A stretch of DNA of 64,000 bases from CAZJYI01 sp964550025 (GCA_964550025.1 CAZJYI010000015.1:1-64000), one strand, 5' to 3'; shown: positions 1-10,428, counted from the stretch's first letter. Notes: a model not told the origin generated them from the sequence alone. A program made the numbers and translations.

Positions 1-1
1 G

Positions 2-1885
<1,884 letters not shown>

Positions 1886-1918
1886 ACACGGGTGTGTAGC
1901 AGGTTGGGGATTGGAGAG

Positions 1919-1998
1919 AGTGATCAGTGACCAGTGATCGGTGATCAGTGGTAGACGAGACGGCAGACTGATAACTGATCACTGATATCTGATCACTT
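1919..1998. repeat. TGATCA-type palindromic repeat between gltB and gltD
   Basis: About 80 bases are built from variants of AGTGATCAGTG on the left and ACTGATAACTGATCACTG on the right, so the two halves are inverted copies and can form a hairpin. Related sequence occurs at 17737-17767 and 25218-25262. It may attenuate transcription between gltB and gltD; that is inference. Confidence 0.75.
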
Positions 1999-2041
1999 AC
2001 CCCGGTACGATCGGGGCTCGACTCCGGACAGGAAAGAGGCA

Positions 2042-3481
2042 ATGAGGGACAGAGAACGCGGATTTCTGGAGGTCGGGCGCAAGGAGCCGGGGTACCGTCC
2101 CGTCGAGGAACGGGTCCGGGACTACCGTGCCGTTGAGAAGCGTCCGACCGAGCGTGATTTGCTGGAGCAGGCCGCCCGGTGCATGGACTGCGGGGTTCCC
2201 TTTTGCCATGCAGCGGGCTGCCCGGTGCACAATATCATCCCTGAGTTCAACGATGCCGTGTACCACCGCAAGTGGCGCGAAGCCCTGAACCTGCTGTTGG
2301 CAGGGTGCTGTTTTCCCGAGTTCACGGGACGCGTCTGCCCGGCGCCGTGCGAGGCGGCCTGCGTCCTGGGTATCAACGACGATCCGGTGACGATCCGGCA
2401 GATCGAGTTGTCGGTCATCGAGGAGGGCTTCGAGCGCGGGTACATGAAACCCAGGATCCCGGGGACAAGGTATCCCGAATCCGTGGCCGTCGTCGGCTCG
2501 GGGCCGGCCGGGCTCGCCGTAGCCGACGTGCTGAACCGCTCGGGCTACAACGTTGTCGTCTACGAGAATGCCGGCCGTCCCGGCGGGATCCTGCGCTACG
2601 GCATCCCGGATTTCAAGCTGGAGAAATGGGTCGTGGACCGGCGCATCCGGCTGATGGAATCCGAAGGCGTCACTTTCGAGTGTGACGTGGAGATAGGCAT
2701 CGATCTCTCCTATCGTTTCCTGGAACGCCGCTTCGGCGCCGTCGTTCTGACGGGTGGCGCCCGAGATCCCCGTGATCTCCCCGTTCCGGGTCGAGAGCTG
2801 GACGGAATTCACTTCGCCATGGACTTCCTGACGCAGCAGAACATGCGCGGGATAGGCGAGTCCCTTGAATCCCGGAAGATCACGGCGAAGGACCGGACGG
2901 TTGTCGTGATCGGTGGCGGCGACACCGGGGCGGACTGCCTGGGGACCTCGTGGCGCCACGGCGCGAAGTACTGCTACCAGTTCGAGATCCTGCCGGAGCC
3001 CCCGGCTGAGCGTTCTCCCGATACCCCGTGGCCCATGTGGCCCAACAAGCGCCGCGACGGCAGCAGCCACAGGGAGGGTGGCGAGCGGCGCTGGGCGGTC
3101 CAGACCAAGGAGTTCCTCGGTGAGAACGGCAGGGTGACGGGGCTGAAGGCCGTGGAGGTGGAATGGCAGGATCCCGAAGGAACCGGCCGTGCCGTACCCG
3201 TCGAGAAGGAAGGAACGGAGTTCACCGTCGGGACAGATCTCGTCCTGCTTGCGATGGGCTTTGTGGGACCCGGCCGCAACCGCCTGGTCGAGCAGCTCGA
3301 CCTGGAACTGGATTCGCGCGGTTTCGTTCGGAAGGACGACAACGGCATGACCAGCACGCCCGGCGTCTTCGTCGCCGGGGACATGTACCAGGGCGCCTCG
3401 CTCGTCGTGCGCGCGATCCAGGACGGCAAGGAAACCGCGCAGGGCGTGATGCGGTACCTCGCCGGGCGGCGGGCGGACTAG
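2042..3481 (+). CDS. gltD: Glutamate synthase small subunit (NAD(P)H-dependent)
   Basis: A 479-residue beta subunit that feeds electrons from NAD(P)H through FAD and Fe-S centres to GltB. The N-terminus carries the two Cys clusters of the Fe-S domain (CMDCGVPFCHAAGCPVHN; CCFPEFTGRVCPAPCEAAC). The FAD dinucleotide fold follows (VAVVGSGPAGLAVA), then the second nucleotide fold (VVVIGGGDTGADCLGT) and the C-terminal FAD contact (TPGVFVAGDMYQGASLVV). The length is normal for the family. The ATG at 2042 has a good ribosome-binding site (AGGAAAGAGG). It lies directly downstream of gltB, as expected for a gltBD operon. The stop codon overlaps by three bases the stop of the convergent gene at 3478. 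Confidence 0.97.
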   Translation: MRDRERGFLEVGRKEPGYRPVEERVRDYRAVEKRPTERDLLEQAARCMDCGVPFCHAAGCPVHNIIPEFNDAVYHRKWREALNLLLAGCCFPEFTGRVCPAPCEAACVLGINDDPVTIRQIELSVIEEGFERGYMKPRIPGTRYPESVAVVGSGPAGLAVADVLNRSGYNVVVYENAGRPGGILRYGIPDFKLEKWVVDRRIRLMESEGVTFECDVEIGIDLSYRFLERRFGAVVLTGGARDPRDLPVPGRELDGIHFAMDFLTQQNMRGIGESLESRKITAKDRTVVVIGGGDTGADCLGTSWRHGAKYCYQFEILPEPPAERSPDTPWPMWPNKRRDGSSHREGGERRWAVQTKEFLGENGRVTGLKAVEVEWQDPEGTGRAVPVEKEGTEFTVGTDLVLLAMGFVGPGRNRLVEQLDLELDSRGFVRKDDNGMTSTPGVFVAGDMYQGASLVVRAIQDGKETAQGVMRYLAGRRAD

Positions 3482-4467
3482 AACGTGTTGTCTCCGTCGA
3501 GCAGGTTGCCGAGACCGCCGAGCACAGACCCTTCGCCCCTGCTCTTCTGCGCAGCAGCCAGGATTCGGCCGGCGAGACGGGAGAAAGGCAGGGATTGCAG
3601 CCAGATGCGGCCCGGTCCTGTCATCGACGCAAAGAACAGGCCTTCTCCGCCGAAGAGCATTGTCTTGATGCCCCCGGCCTTCTCGATGTCCATGTCCACG
3701 GTCGCTTCGATTGCCACGACGCAGCCCGTGTCAACGTGCACGCGTTCGCCCGCGGCCAGCGTTCGCTCCACGATCGTGCCGCCGGCATGGAGGAACACAC
3801 GACCCGTACCCTCCAGCTTCTGCATGATGAACCCTTCGCCGCCAAAAAGCCCCGTCATGATCTTCTTCTGCAGGTGAATGCCGATGGCAACGCCTTTTGC
3901 CGCGCACAGGAAGCTGTCCTTCTGGCAGATCAGCGTGCCGTTTACGTCCGGCAACGCCACGGGGATAATGTTGCCGGGGTAGGGGGCCCCGAACGACACG
4001 TGGGCCTTGCCCTGGCCCGTGTGGGTGAACAGCGTCATGAACAGGCTCTCACCTGTCAGCAAACGTTTGCCAGCACCGGCGAACTTGCCGAGCAAAGACG
4101 AGCCCTGCTCGCCCGCGGAGCCGTCGCCGAAGACCGTGTCCATGGTGATGCTCGTGTCCTTGTACATCATGCTGCCGGCTTCCGCGACCGCACTTTCGCC
4201 GGGATCGAGCTCGATCTCCACGAACTGCATCTCGGTGCCCATGATCTTGAAGTCGATCTCGTCGGCTCCCGTTGACGCAGGTGGAGGCGCGGGGGGTGCC
4301 GGCGATGCGTCAGATGACAATTCGGCGACCTGCGAAATCGGCAACCACTCCGTGAAGCCGGGCGCCCATGCGTACCCGTTCGGGTTCAGCTTCGCCACGT
4401 CGGCCGCCTGTGACGCCTCGTACGGCCCCTGCTTCTTGCCGCCGTAAGACAAATACCATCCTGCCAT
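3478..4467 (-). CDS. GYF_2 + AIM24/TIGR00266-family protein
   Basis: A 329-residue protein. Residues 1-50 look like a GYF_2 domain (MAGWYLSYGGKKQGPYEASQ, ending in WLPISQVAEL), a small fold often attached to bacterial membrane or envelope proteins. After a Pro/Ala-rich linker, about residues 70-300 form an AIM24-like (TIGR00266, formerly DUF124) beta-domain, with the typical EIELDPGESAVAEAGSMMY start and repeated G-F-G/GGEG turns. The molecular function of bacterial AIM24 proteins is not established. It lies 37 bases downstream of the DUF533 gene on the same strand, so the two probably form an operon. No signal peptide or transmembrane helix is evident. Confidence 0.85.
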   Translation of the reverse strand: MAGWYLSYGGKKQGPYEASQAADVAKLNPNGYAWAPGFTEWLPISQVAELSSDASPAPPAPPPASTGADEIDFKIMGTEMQFVEIELDPGESAVAEAGSMMYKDTSITMDTVFGDGSAGEQGSSLLGKFAGAGKRLLTGESLFMTLFTHTGQGKAHVSFGAPYPGNIIPVALPDVNGTLICQKDSFLCAAKGVAIGIHLQKKIMTGLFGGEGFIMQKLEGTGRVFLHAGGTIVERTLAAGERVHVDTGCVVAIEATVDMDIEKAGGIKTMLFGGEGLFFASMTGPGRIWLQSLPFSRLAGRILAAAQKSRGEGSVLGGLGNLLDGDNTF

Positions 4468-4504
4468 TATCTTTCCTCCCGTGTAGTGCAGTCCCTCTCG
4501 GATC

Positions 4505-5221
4505 TCAGTCTCCCGTTGCCTGGTGCAGCAGCGAAACCGTTGCCTCGTCCAGCCCCGTGAGAGACGCGAGCTTCGACATGTGCTCCCGCTCCGCGTCCGT
4601 GTCCACCTCGATGGCCAGCAGAGACGCGATGTACGCCTGCCGCGCCACGGAGGGGTCTCTCAGCTGGGCCGCAATCTGCTCGACGGGCAACGGGTTCGCC
4701 ATTTCGTTCTCAATGAACGCGCGTTCTTCGTCCGTGAGCCCGCCTTCCTCCAGCTTCTTCCGGATTGCACGTTGTTCCTCCGCGTCGATCTCGCCGTCGG
4801 CCGCGGCCGCGGACACCATGGCTCGAATTATGACCGTCGCCGCGTCGTTCGCATCCTGTGCGGCAGGCGGCGGAGGCGGGGCCTCCATGGGGGGCGGAGG
4901 CGGGGCATCCGGCAGCGTCCCACCTTGATCCACGACGGCCCCGGGTGGCGAGGGCGGCGCTTCCGGCGGAGGCGCCGGCGGTTCCCCGGGCTGAAGGCCG
5001 GGGGCCGTTGCCGGGGATGATTGCCGCGACTTGCTGAAATGGTCGTAGGCGGCCACTGCCCCGGCCAGGATTCCCATGCCGATCTGTGCCTTGCCGAATC
5101 CGAGGATGTTGCTCGAACGTCGATGCCTGCGACTGTAATCCTGACGCGAGCCGCCGACACCGGGGATTCCGCCCGACATGGAGGCCTGAAGAATCGATCC
5201 CAGAAGTCTTTGAGCGTTCAT
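4505..5221 (-). CDS. DUF533/TerB-like protein
   Basis: A 238-residue protein starting MNAQRLLGSILQ. I chose the ATG at 5221 because it has AGGGAG just upstream, although the frame is open further. The N-terminal third is Gly/Ser/Arg-rich with a short hydrophobic patch (IGMGILAGAVAAYDHF). A Pro-rich linker of about 50 residues (PPAPPPEAPPSPP, then more Pro-Met-Glu runs) joins it to the C-terminal ~120 residues. These resemble DUF533/TerB-fold domains: IIRAMVSAAAADGEID, then EEQRAIRKKLEEGGL and AYIASLLAIEVDTDAE. This family (YebE-like) is usually inner-membrane associated and of unknown function. It is probably co-transcribed with the AIM24-type gene downstream. Confidence 0.85.
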   Translation of the reverse strand: MNAQRLLGSILQASMSGGIPGVGGSRQDYSRRHRRSSNILGFGKAQIGMGILAGAVAAYDHFSKSRQSSPATAPGLQPGEPPAPPPEAPPSPPGAVVDQGGTLPDAPPPPPMEAPPPPPAAQDANDAATVIIRAMVSAAAADGEIDAEEQRAIRKKLEEGGLTDEERAFIENEMANPLPVEQIAAQLRDPSVARQAYIASLLAIEVDTDAEREHMSKLASLTGLDEATVSLLHQATGD

Positions 5222-5404
5222 GGTTGCTCCCTGTCTGTACGGTTTCAACGGTGTTGCCGTCGAGTTGCGAACTGCCATCTCGTGGGGACGTCCGGAAGGC
5301 CCTTTCCCGTTCCCGCGAGAACTCTGCCGTAAACTACATCGATCCCAACTAGCTCGTCAACTTTGTCGAGAGCTATTCGCGGCGGTTTCCCGGCGGGGAC
5401 ACGG

Positions 5405-6478
5405 CTATCCCAGCAGTGGAGCGAGGTGTTCTCTGAGCTCGGCCGGCAGGTCGCGGCCGGTGTATCTGGCGATGCGGTCGCGCTGTCCCTGCAGGACGGC
5501 GTTTCGCAGGTCGCCGTCCCGGGTGAGACGCCCCATCATTTCGGCGATGAGGTCGTACCGCTTCTCGGTGAACAGTACGCCGGCCCCGTCCATGGTTTCA
5601 GGGACGGCGGCCCCGGCATAGGCCAGAACCGGGACGTCGAGCAGCATGCCCTCCATGACGGGGATACAGAAGCCTTCGTGCTCGCTCATGCAGAGGAAGA
5701 CATCGGCACAACGGTAAAATGCGTTGAGCTGGGACTGGGTCGTGGCGCCGGCGAAATGCACGTTGCGGATGCCCAGGTCGCGCACATGCGTCAGGAGAAG
5801 ATAGTAATAGCGTTCGCTTCCGGCGTAAGACCCGACGTGGATCAGGCGGGAGTTGCCCTCTACCGTGTTTTGAAAATAGGCAAAGGCGTTGATGAGGTGC
5901 TCGATCTTCTTGTTCGGCACGCAGCGCCCCACGAAGAGGATGTTCTTCAGTCCCCCGGAGAATTTCGACAGCGTCTTGCGATCGGGCTTCGCGCGCAGTT
6001 TTTCGAGATCGAGGATCAGCGGCAGCACCCTCACGTCAGCGTAGTTCAGGGCCTGGAGCTCCTGCGCGTTGAATCGGCTGTCCGCCATGTTGACTTCGGC
6101 AACGCCGGCAAGCGCGCCGATCTGTTCGCGCCCCCTGGCCAGGTTGTAGGCCGTGCGCTGGTTGATGAGGTCGAAGTAATGTGACGGCGTTACATTGTGA
6201 TAGAGGATAGCCTTCCGGCAGGGGAGGGAACGGAAGGCATCGTTGACCGGCGATCCGATCGAGAGATGCAGCAGAACGATGTCTTCCGGGCGTGCCGCCG
6301 CGCAGTACTCCGATACATCGCGCGCCTGCTTGCGAAGCTGGGGCAGGATGCGCTTGGTTTCGCTGAATATGTCCGAGTCGTGGCCCCATGACCGGAAGAT
6401 CTCGCGCATCACAACGGCCTCGTTGCTGATGGCGTCGCCGTTACTGAACCCCGCTACGAATTGGTGAATGGCCGGCAT
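5405..6478 (-). CDS. GT4-family glycosyltransferase
   Basis: A 357-residue glycosyltransferase of the GT-B fold, group 1/GT4 type, which probably transfers a nucleotide-sugar-derived sugar to a cell-surface glycan. The C-terminal half has the donor-site signatures: ILFVGRCVPNKKIEHLI, then VHFAGATTQSQLNAFYRCADVFL, then the EX7E-like motif SEHEGFCIPVMEGM followed by VPVLAYAGAAVPETM. The N-terminal acceptor domain is shorter than in many relatives (HQFVAGFSNGDAISNEA). There is no signal peptide. The gene is not in an obvious polysaccharide cluster, so the acceptor cannot be named. The start at 6478 has no strong ribosome-binding site and is less certain than the family call. Confidence 0.88.
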   Translation of the reverse strand: MPAIHQFVAGFSNGDAISNEAVVMREIFRSWGHDSDIFSETKRILPQLRKQARDVSEYCAAARPEDIVLLHLSIGSPVNDAFRSLPCRKAILYHNVTPSHYFDLINQRTAYNLARGREQIGALAGVAEVNMADSRFNAQELQALNYADVRVLPLILDLEKLRAKPDRKTLSKFSGGLKNILFVGRCVPNKKIEHLINAFAYFQNTVEGNSRLIHVGSYAGSERYYYLLLTHVRDLGIRNVHFAGATTQSQLNAFYRCADVFLCMSEHEGFCIPVMEGMLLDVPVLAYAGAAVPETMDGAGVLFTEKRYDLIAEMMGRLTRDGDLRNAVLQGQRDRIARYTGRDLPAELREHLAPLLG

Positions 6479-6520
6479 ACTCTGTCTGGACGCTGTCCCA
6501 AATGGTTATCCGCGCGCAAA

Positions 6521-6680
6521 ACCCGAATATCGAAATTCGAAACCCGAGACAAACTCGAAAATCGAAGGCTCAAATGCTCGAGACCCACAGAGGACTCTCA
6601 TCTGTCCGTCCCGTTTTCGAGCCATTTCCCGCTTTCGATATCTGGATTTGTTTCGAGTTTCGGTATTCGAGCTTCGGATT
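6521..6680. repeat. Long quasi-periodic palindrome of TCGAAA/TTCGA units
   Basis: Left half CCGAATATCGAAATTCGAAA... and right half ...TTTCGAGTTTCGGTATTCG are imperfect inverted copies of about 65 bases around a 35-40 base centre. It fills the gap between the TPR lipoprotein gene (3' end at 6701) and the glycosyltransferase start at 6478. No coding sequence is seen here. Confidence 0.75.
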
Positions 6681-6700
6681 TGCTCCTTTCCCGAGACGGT

Positions 6701-8368
6701 CTATTCTTCACGCAGGGCGTTGGTATCAACCCCCTGCTCCTTGAGCTTCGCCTCGACGGCCTGGTTTTTCGGGTCGATCGTGAAGCTCTGTTTCCAGTAC
6801 GTCAGTGCCTTGTCGGGTCGGCCGAGCGCGGAGTAGACGTCACCGAGGTGATCGAGGAGGGTTGGTTCGCCGGCCTGCAGTTCGTTGGCCCGCTTCAGGC
6901 GTTCGAGGGCGAGATCGTACTTCTTCAGCTTGAAGTAGATCCAGCCGAGGGTGTCGACGTAGGCCGCGTTGTCCGGGTCGCGCTCGAGAGTCTTTCGGCT
7001 GAACGCAAGGGCCTCATTGAGGTTCGTGCCCTGTTCGGCCCACATGTACGCCAGGAAGTTGAGAATCCTGTCCTCGTTCGGATACTCCTTCAGCCCCTCG
7101 CGCAGGATGGCCTCGGCCTTCTTTTCCTGGCCGGCTTCCTCGCAGGTTGCCGCATACTGCACATAGAAGCGGGTCGACGGCTTCTCGCCGTCGGACGCGT
7201 CGGCGATCTCACGGATGCGCTCGAAGAGGGCGATGGCCTCAGCGTAGCGTTCCTCCGAACCGTAGAGCGTTGCCATGGCGAACAGAATCGGCACCCCGTC
7301 GGGAAGGCGCTTGCGCCCAAGTTCCAGCGTAGCCAACGCCTTTTCCGTGCTGCCCCGCAGATGTGCGACGGCGAGCTTGACAAACGCTTCAGCCAGCGGG
7401 GGCTCCATGCCGCAGGCAAGTTCGTACTGTTTCTCCGCGCTGTCCGTCGCTCCCTTTTCGTCGTAGGCGTCGCCCAGGAGGATGACGAACAACGGGTTGT
7501 CGGGGAAGTTGGTGATGGCTTGCCGCAACGTCTCAATGGCCGCGTCAGGGTCGCTTTCCTGCTGGATGGTGGCGATCTTGACGTACGCGTCGGCAACAGG
7601 CTTCTCGTGCTCAATGGCCAGCCTGTAGTACTGTAGCGCCTCTCTCTTGCAGCCGAGGGAGAGATTCAATTCCCCGAGCAAGTGGAAAAGCTCGCGCCGA
7701 ACGGACGCCTTCTTCTCGGCGATGAGGGCGAGGCACGGGATGGCCCGCGCGATCTCTCCTTCGCGCAGGAAACGCGTGCCCTGCCTGCGGCAAAACTCGA
7801 GCAGCCTGTCGGCGTCCTCTGACTCGCGGCAGCCGCGCCTGAGCACGGCCAGTGCCTCGTCGTCGTTCCCGCCCTCAAACCGTATCGCGGCGACGGCCTG
7901 ATAGGGGAACGCGCTGGAGGGGGAGAGCCGGATGGCTTCGAGATAATGGGCGGCGGATTCCTCCGGGCGATTGGCAAAACGGTATACCGTCCCCAGTTCG
8001 GCGTGAATGGCCGCGGAGCCGGGCGTGCGTTTGTCGGCCCGTTTCAACACCTCGATGGCCAGATCCAGCTCCTTGCAGCGCAACGCCCCGACGGCGATCC
8101 TGCCGGTGGGCTTGCGGTGCCCCGGATCGTACTTCTCGGCCAGGATGAAGTGCTCAAGAGCGGCTTCGCAGCTCCTGCCACGTTCGCCCTCGAGGATCAG
8201 TCCCTGCGCGTAGTGTGCCAGGGCCCGGGCGAAAGCCTCCTCGTGCTCCTCCAGCCGGTAATCGACGGGGGGAGAGCCGGCCCGCTGTACGGAGCAGCCC
8301 GAGAGTCCGCAGATTGCGCACGCAACCAGGAGCATGAGAGCCCTTGTTCGCATACCCTCTGCAGGCAT
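6701..8368 (-). CDS. TPR-repeat lipoprotein
   Basis: A 555-residue exported protein with a lipoprotein signal: basic start, hydrophobic stretch, and lipobox ICGLSGC at about residues 20-26, so it should be anchored in the outer or inner membrane. The rest is nearly all tetratricopeptide repeats (for example IHAELGTVYRFANRPEESAA, later AYVDTLGWIYFKLKKYDLAL and LLDHLGDVYSALGRPDKAL). These are helical protein-interaction scaffolds. The start at 8368 has AAGGTGG upstream; an internal ATG at 8353 is possible and gives a cleaner signal peptide. Similar TPR lipoproteins function in outer-membrane assembly or polysaccharide secretion, but no partner is visible here. The gene is 39 bases downstream of the small ribosomal-type gene. 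Confidence 0.88.
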   Translation of the reverse strand: MPAEGMRTRALMLLVACAICGLSGCSVQRAGSPPVDYRLEEHEEAFARALAHYAQGLILEGERGRSCEAALEHFILAEKYDPGHRKPTGRIAVGALRCKELDLAIEVLKRADKRTPGSAAIHAELGTVYRFANRPEESAAHYLEAIRLSPSSAFPYQAVAAIRFEGGNDDEALAVLRRGCRESEDADRLLEFCRRQGTRFLREGEIARAIPCLALIAEKKASVRRELFHLLGELNLSLGCKREALQYYRLAIEHEKPVADAYVKIATIQQESDPDAAIETLRQAITNFPDNPLFVILLGDAYDEKGATDSAEKQYELACGMEPPLAEAFVKLAVAHLRGSTEKALATLELGRKRLPDGVPILFAMATLYGSEERYAEAIALFERIREIADASDGEKPSTRFYVQYAATCEEAGQEKKAEAILREGLKEYPNEDRILNFLAYMWAEQGTNLNEALAFSRKTLERDPDNAAYVDTLGWIYFKLKKYDLALERLKRANELQAGEPTLLDHLGDVYSALGRPDKALTYWKQSFTIDPKNQAVEAKLKEQGVDTNALREE

Positions 8369-8407
8369 GGCCCACCTTATCCTCTCCGGAACGGAAACCG
8401 GCGTGGG

Positions 8408-8497
8408 CTACTTGTTCTTGTGACGATTCGCCTTTTCCCGCTTGCGGTACTTGTGCTTCGACATCTTCTTGCGGCGTTGTTTCTTAATGGAGCCCAC
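8408..8497 (-). CDS. 29-residue AURKAIP1/COX24-type (bS22-like) ribosomal protein
   Basis: A very small gene, too short for usual ORF cut-offs: GTG start, 29 residues, TAG stop, with GGAGG five bases before the start. The product begins MGSIKKQRRKKMSKHKYRK and ends in NRHKNK, almost entirely Lys, Arg and His. It matches the pattern of the AURKAIP1/COX24-domain mini-proteins (bS22 in mycobacteria, mS38 in mitochondria), which sit on the small ribosomal subunit near the decoding centre. The family pattern K-K-R-R-K-K-M-x-K-H-K is visible. It lies between hisG and the TPR gene on the same strand, 38 bases after hisG, so it may be co-transcribed with hisG. The assignment rests on motif recall. 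Confidence 0.85.
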   Translation of the reverse strand: MGSIKKQRRKKMSKHKYRKREKANRHKNK

Positions 8498-8535
8498 GTT
8501 TTCCTCCTTCGTCGTCGTGAAAACCTGCAATCCCC

Positions 8536-9408
8536 TCAGGCAATTACCTTGTTGAGCGGCAGTTCGATGATGCCTTCCGCACCCTCCTGCTTCAGCCGGG
8601 GAGTGATCTCGCGAACCACTGTCTCTTCTACAACCGATTCAACGGCAACCCAGCCGTCCGTGTCAAGCGTGCTCACCGTAGGCGCATGCAGGGAGGGCAG
8701 GAGTTCCGCGATCGCGTGCGCCTTTTCGGCGCGGACGTTCATCTTCAACAGGACTTTGGTCTCGGCAGCAAGGGCACCCTCCAGCAGCATCGCCAGCTGC
8801 TCAATCTTCTGGCGTTTCCAGGCGTCGTTCCAAGAGTCCCTGTTGGCGATCAGGCGCGTCGTCGATTCCAGCACTGTATCCACGATGCGCAGGTTGTTCG
8901 CGCGCAGCGAAGAGCCGGTTTCCGTCAATTCCACAATGGCATCGACCAGCTCAGGAGCCTTGACCTCGGTGGCCCCCCACGAGAACTCGACGTCGGCCTG
9001 GATGCCGTTCTGCGCGAGGTAACGCTTTGTCAGACCGACGGCCTCCGTCGCAATGCGCTTGCCCTGAAGGTCCTGCACCGAGTGAATCGCCGAATCGTTG
9101 GGCACGGCCACGACCCATTTGATGGGACGCAGCCCCTGCTTTCCATAGATCAGTTCCGCGACTTCAACGACATCCGAACCGTTCTCGACGATCCAGTCGT
9201 ATCCCGTGATTCCCGCGTCGAGCATACCGAGTTCGACGTACCGGCTGATTTCCTGTGCCCGAATCAGGCGCCCGACCAGCTCGGGATCGTCGATGCTCGG
9301 TACGTAAGAGCGGGAGCCGACACGTACGCTGAAGCCGGCCTTCTTCATCATGCCGAAGGTGGCGTCTTGAAGGCTGCCCTTCGGCAAACCGAGTACGAGC
9401 TCTGACAT
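8536..9408 (-). CDS. hisG: ATP phosphoribosyltransferase, long form
   Basis: First enzyme of histidine biosynthesis, joining ATP and PRPP. At 290 residues it is the long, homohexameric form, which carries its own C-terminal ACT-like regulatory domain for histidine feedback and needs no HisZ. Visible signatures are LVLGLPKGSLQDAT at the start, LDAGITGYDWIVENG, GKRIATEAVGLTKRYL and the PRPP-loop-region VDAIVELTETGSSLRANNL. The C-terminal domain (LLKMNVRAEKAHAIAELLPS, ending ELPLNKVIA) is the regulatory part. No other his gene is in the window. The leader upstream contains a terminator-like hairpin. The start ATG has GAGGA five bases upstream. Confidence 0.95.
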   Translation of the reverse strand: MSELVLGLPKGSLQDATFGMMKKAGFSVRVGSRSYVPSIDDPELVGRLIRAQEISRYVELGMLDAGITGYDWIVENGSDVVEVAELIYGKQGLRPIKWVVAVPNDSAIHSVQDLQGKRIATEAVGLTKRYLAQNGIQADVEFSWGATEVKAPELVDAIVELTETGSSLRANNLRIVDTVLESTTRLIANRDSWNDAWKRQKIEQLAMLLEGALAAETKVLLKMNVRAEKAHAIAELLPSLHAPTVSTLDTDGWVAVESVVEETVVREITPRLKQEGAEGIIELPLNKVIA

Positions 9409-9422
9409 TCCTCAAATCCTCA

Positions 9423-9460
9423 CAAAAAGGCGCCGGAAGCCTGTCTCCGAGGCCGGCGCA
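9423..9460 (-). terminator. Terminator-type hairpin in the hisG 5' leader
   Basis: Read on the minus strand, GCGCCGG...CCGGCGC forms a 7 bp GC stem (loop about 16 bases), immediately followed by CTTTTTGTG and then, after about a dozen bases, the hisG ATG. A smaller hairpin (CCCCTG...CAGGGG, 9475-9495) precedes it. No minus-strand gene lies upstream to need termination, so it may be an attenuator of hisG. Confidence 0.6.
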
Positions 9461-9954
9461 TGGCGTTGTCTTTACCCCTGGCAACAAATCAGGGGCGGAA
9501 TACTAATGCATTAAACATGCGGAGTCCACTGCAAATGGGCGAAAAACTGGGGTTTTTCGAGGGGCGAGGGGAGAAGGTCGAGATGTTTGACCGGCGCTTC
9601 TGAGATATGAGATATGGGATTTGCCATGCCGAAGGCCGGCGACAGCCAACTGCCAACGACCAGCAACCATGTCCGTACCGCTTTCCTCTTGCCACTTCCC
9701 GCCCTTTACGGCATCCTTCCCGTCGTGGAAGGGATGCTACGGCAACGGCTGAAGCGGGCGCGTGAGCGCACGGCGCGCCGGAGCAGCACTCGGCACGTGC
9801 CAAAGGGAGCGACGCAATGACAGGGCTGCACGCAAGAAGACGTCTGCGGTGTGGAGGCGGCGGGTTGATGAGGCTGAGGACGGCGCCGGGCCGGATACGG
9901 CTGCACAAGATTGCCCACCGGCGCCAGCAACGCGGTGCTCCCGCGGAGCGTACC
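9461..9954. other. About 490 bases with no supported gene
   Basis: This stretch lies between the divergent hisG and the gene at 9955. It should hold both promoters, but I cannot identify convincing -35/-10 pairs. A short open frame from 9614 has no ribosome-binding site and no protein-like composition. A few low-complexity repeats (GATATGAGATATGGG; CAACTGCCAACGACCAGC) are present. Confidence 0.5.
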
Positions 9955-10428
9955 ATGGACGATCTGATAGAACGCATTGCCTACAGGAAGGTCAAGCTTG
10001 ACGTGGAAACCGAGGGCAACCTGATCGTCGGCGTCGACGCCATCATTGATATCGAGTACATAGACATCGACTCCTACGGCGCGGAGAGTGATCCCCTGAA
10101 GCTGGCCACCGTGTGCTACTCGGCACACCTCGCTCAACGTGCTTACTGGGTCGAGTGGTCCTGTAGCTGCCACTACCTTCTTTTCTTCAGCAAGGCGGAC
10201 CAGGACGAGCTGCCGGAATGGTTGGTTGAGACCGGCCCGGGCTACTTCGTCACGGCGGCCAGTCAAGCGTTGCTGGGAACCAAGTTCGGGCTGAGGGCGC
10301 TCGGGCTGGGGAACTACACGCTTCCCGATGATTGGGAGCAAGCGGGCGTTGGTGCCACACCGACGATGATCCACCACCGCAAAGCCGTACGTCTCGGCGG
10401 GACGGCGAGGACGATCCAGGGAAGATAA
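9955..10428 (+). CDS. Hypothetical protein, 157 residues
   Basis: I do not recognise this protein. The start at 9955 (MDDLIERIAYRK) has GGAG six bases upstream. The frame is open back to 9817, but that extension is Arg-rich and low in protein-like composition, so I prefer the short form. The product is acidic to neutral with beta-like stretches (LIVGVDAIIDIEYIDID) and an aromatic/Cys segment (RAYWVEWSCSCHYLLFF). It has no signal peptide or transmembrane helix. It is followed after about 60 bases by a long palindromic repeat that may act as its terminator. It lies alone between hisG (divergent) and another unknown protein. Confidence 0.6.
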   Translation: MDDLIERIAYRKVKLDVETEGNLIVGVDAIIDIEYIDIDSYGAESDPLKLATVCYSAHLAQRAYWVEWSCSCHYLLFFSKADQDELPEWLVETGPGYFVTAASQALLGTKFGLRALGLGNYTLPDDWEQAGVGATPTMIHHRKAVRLGGTARTIQGR

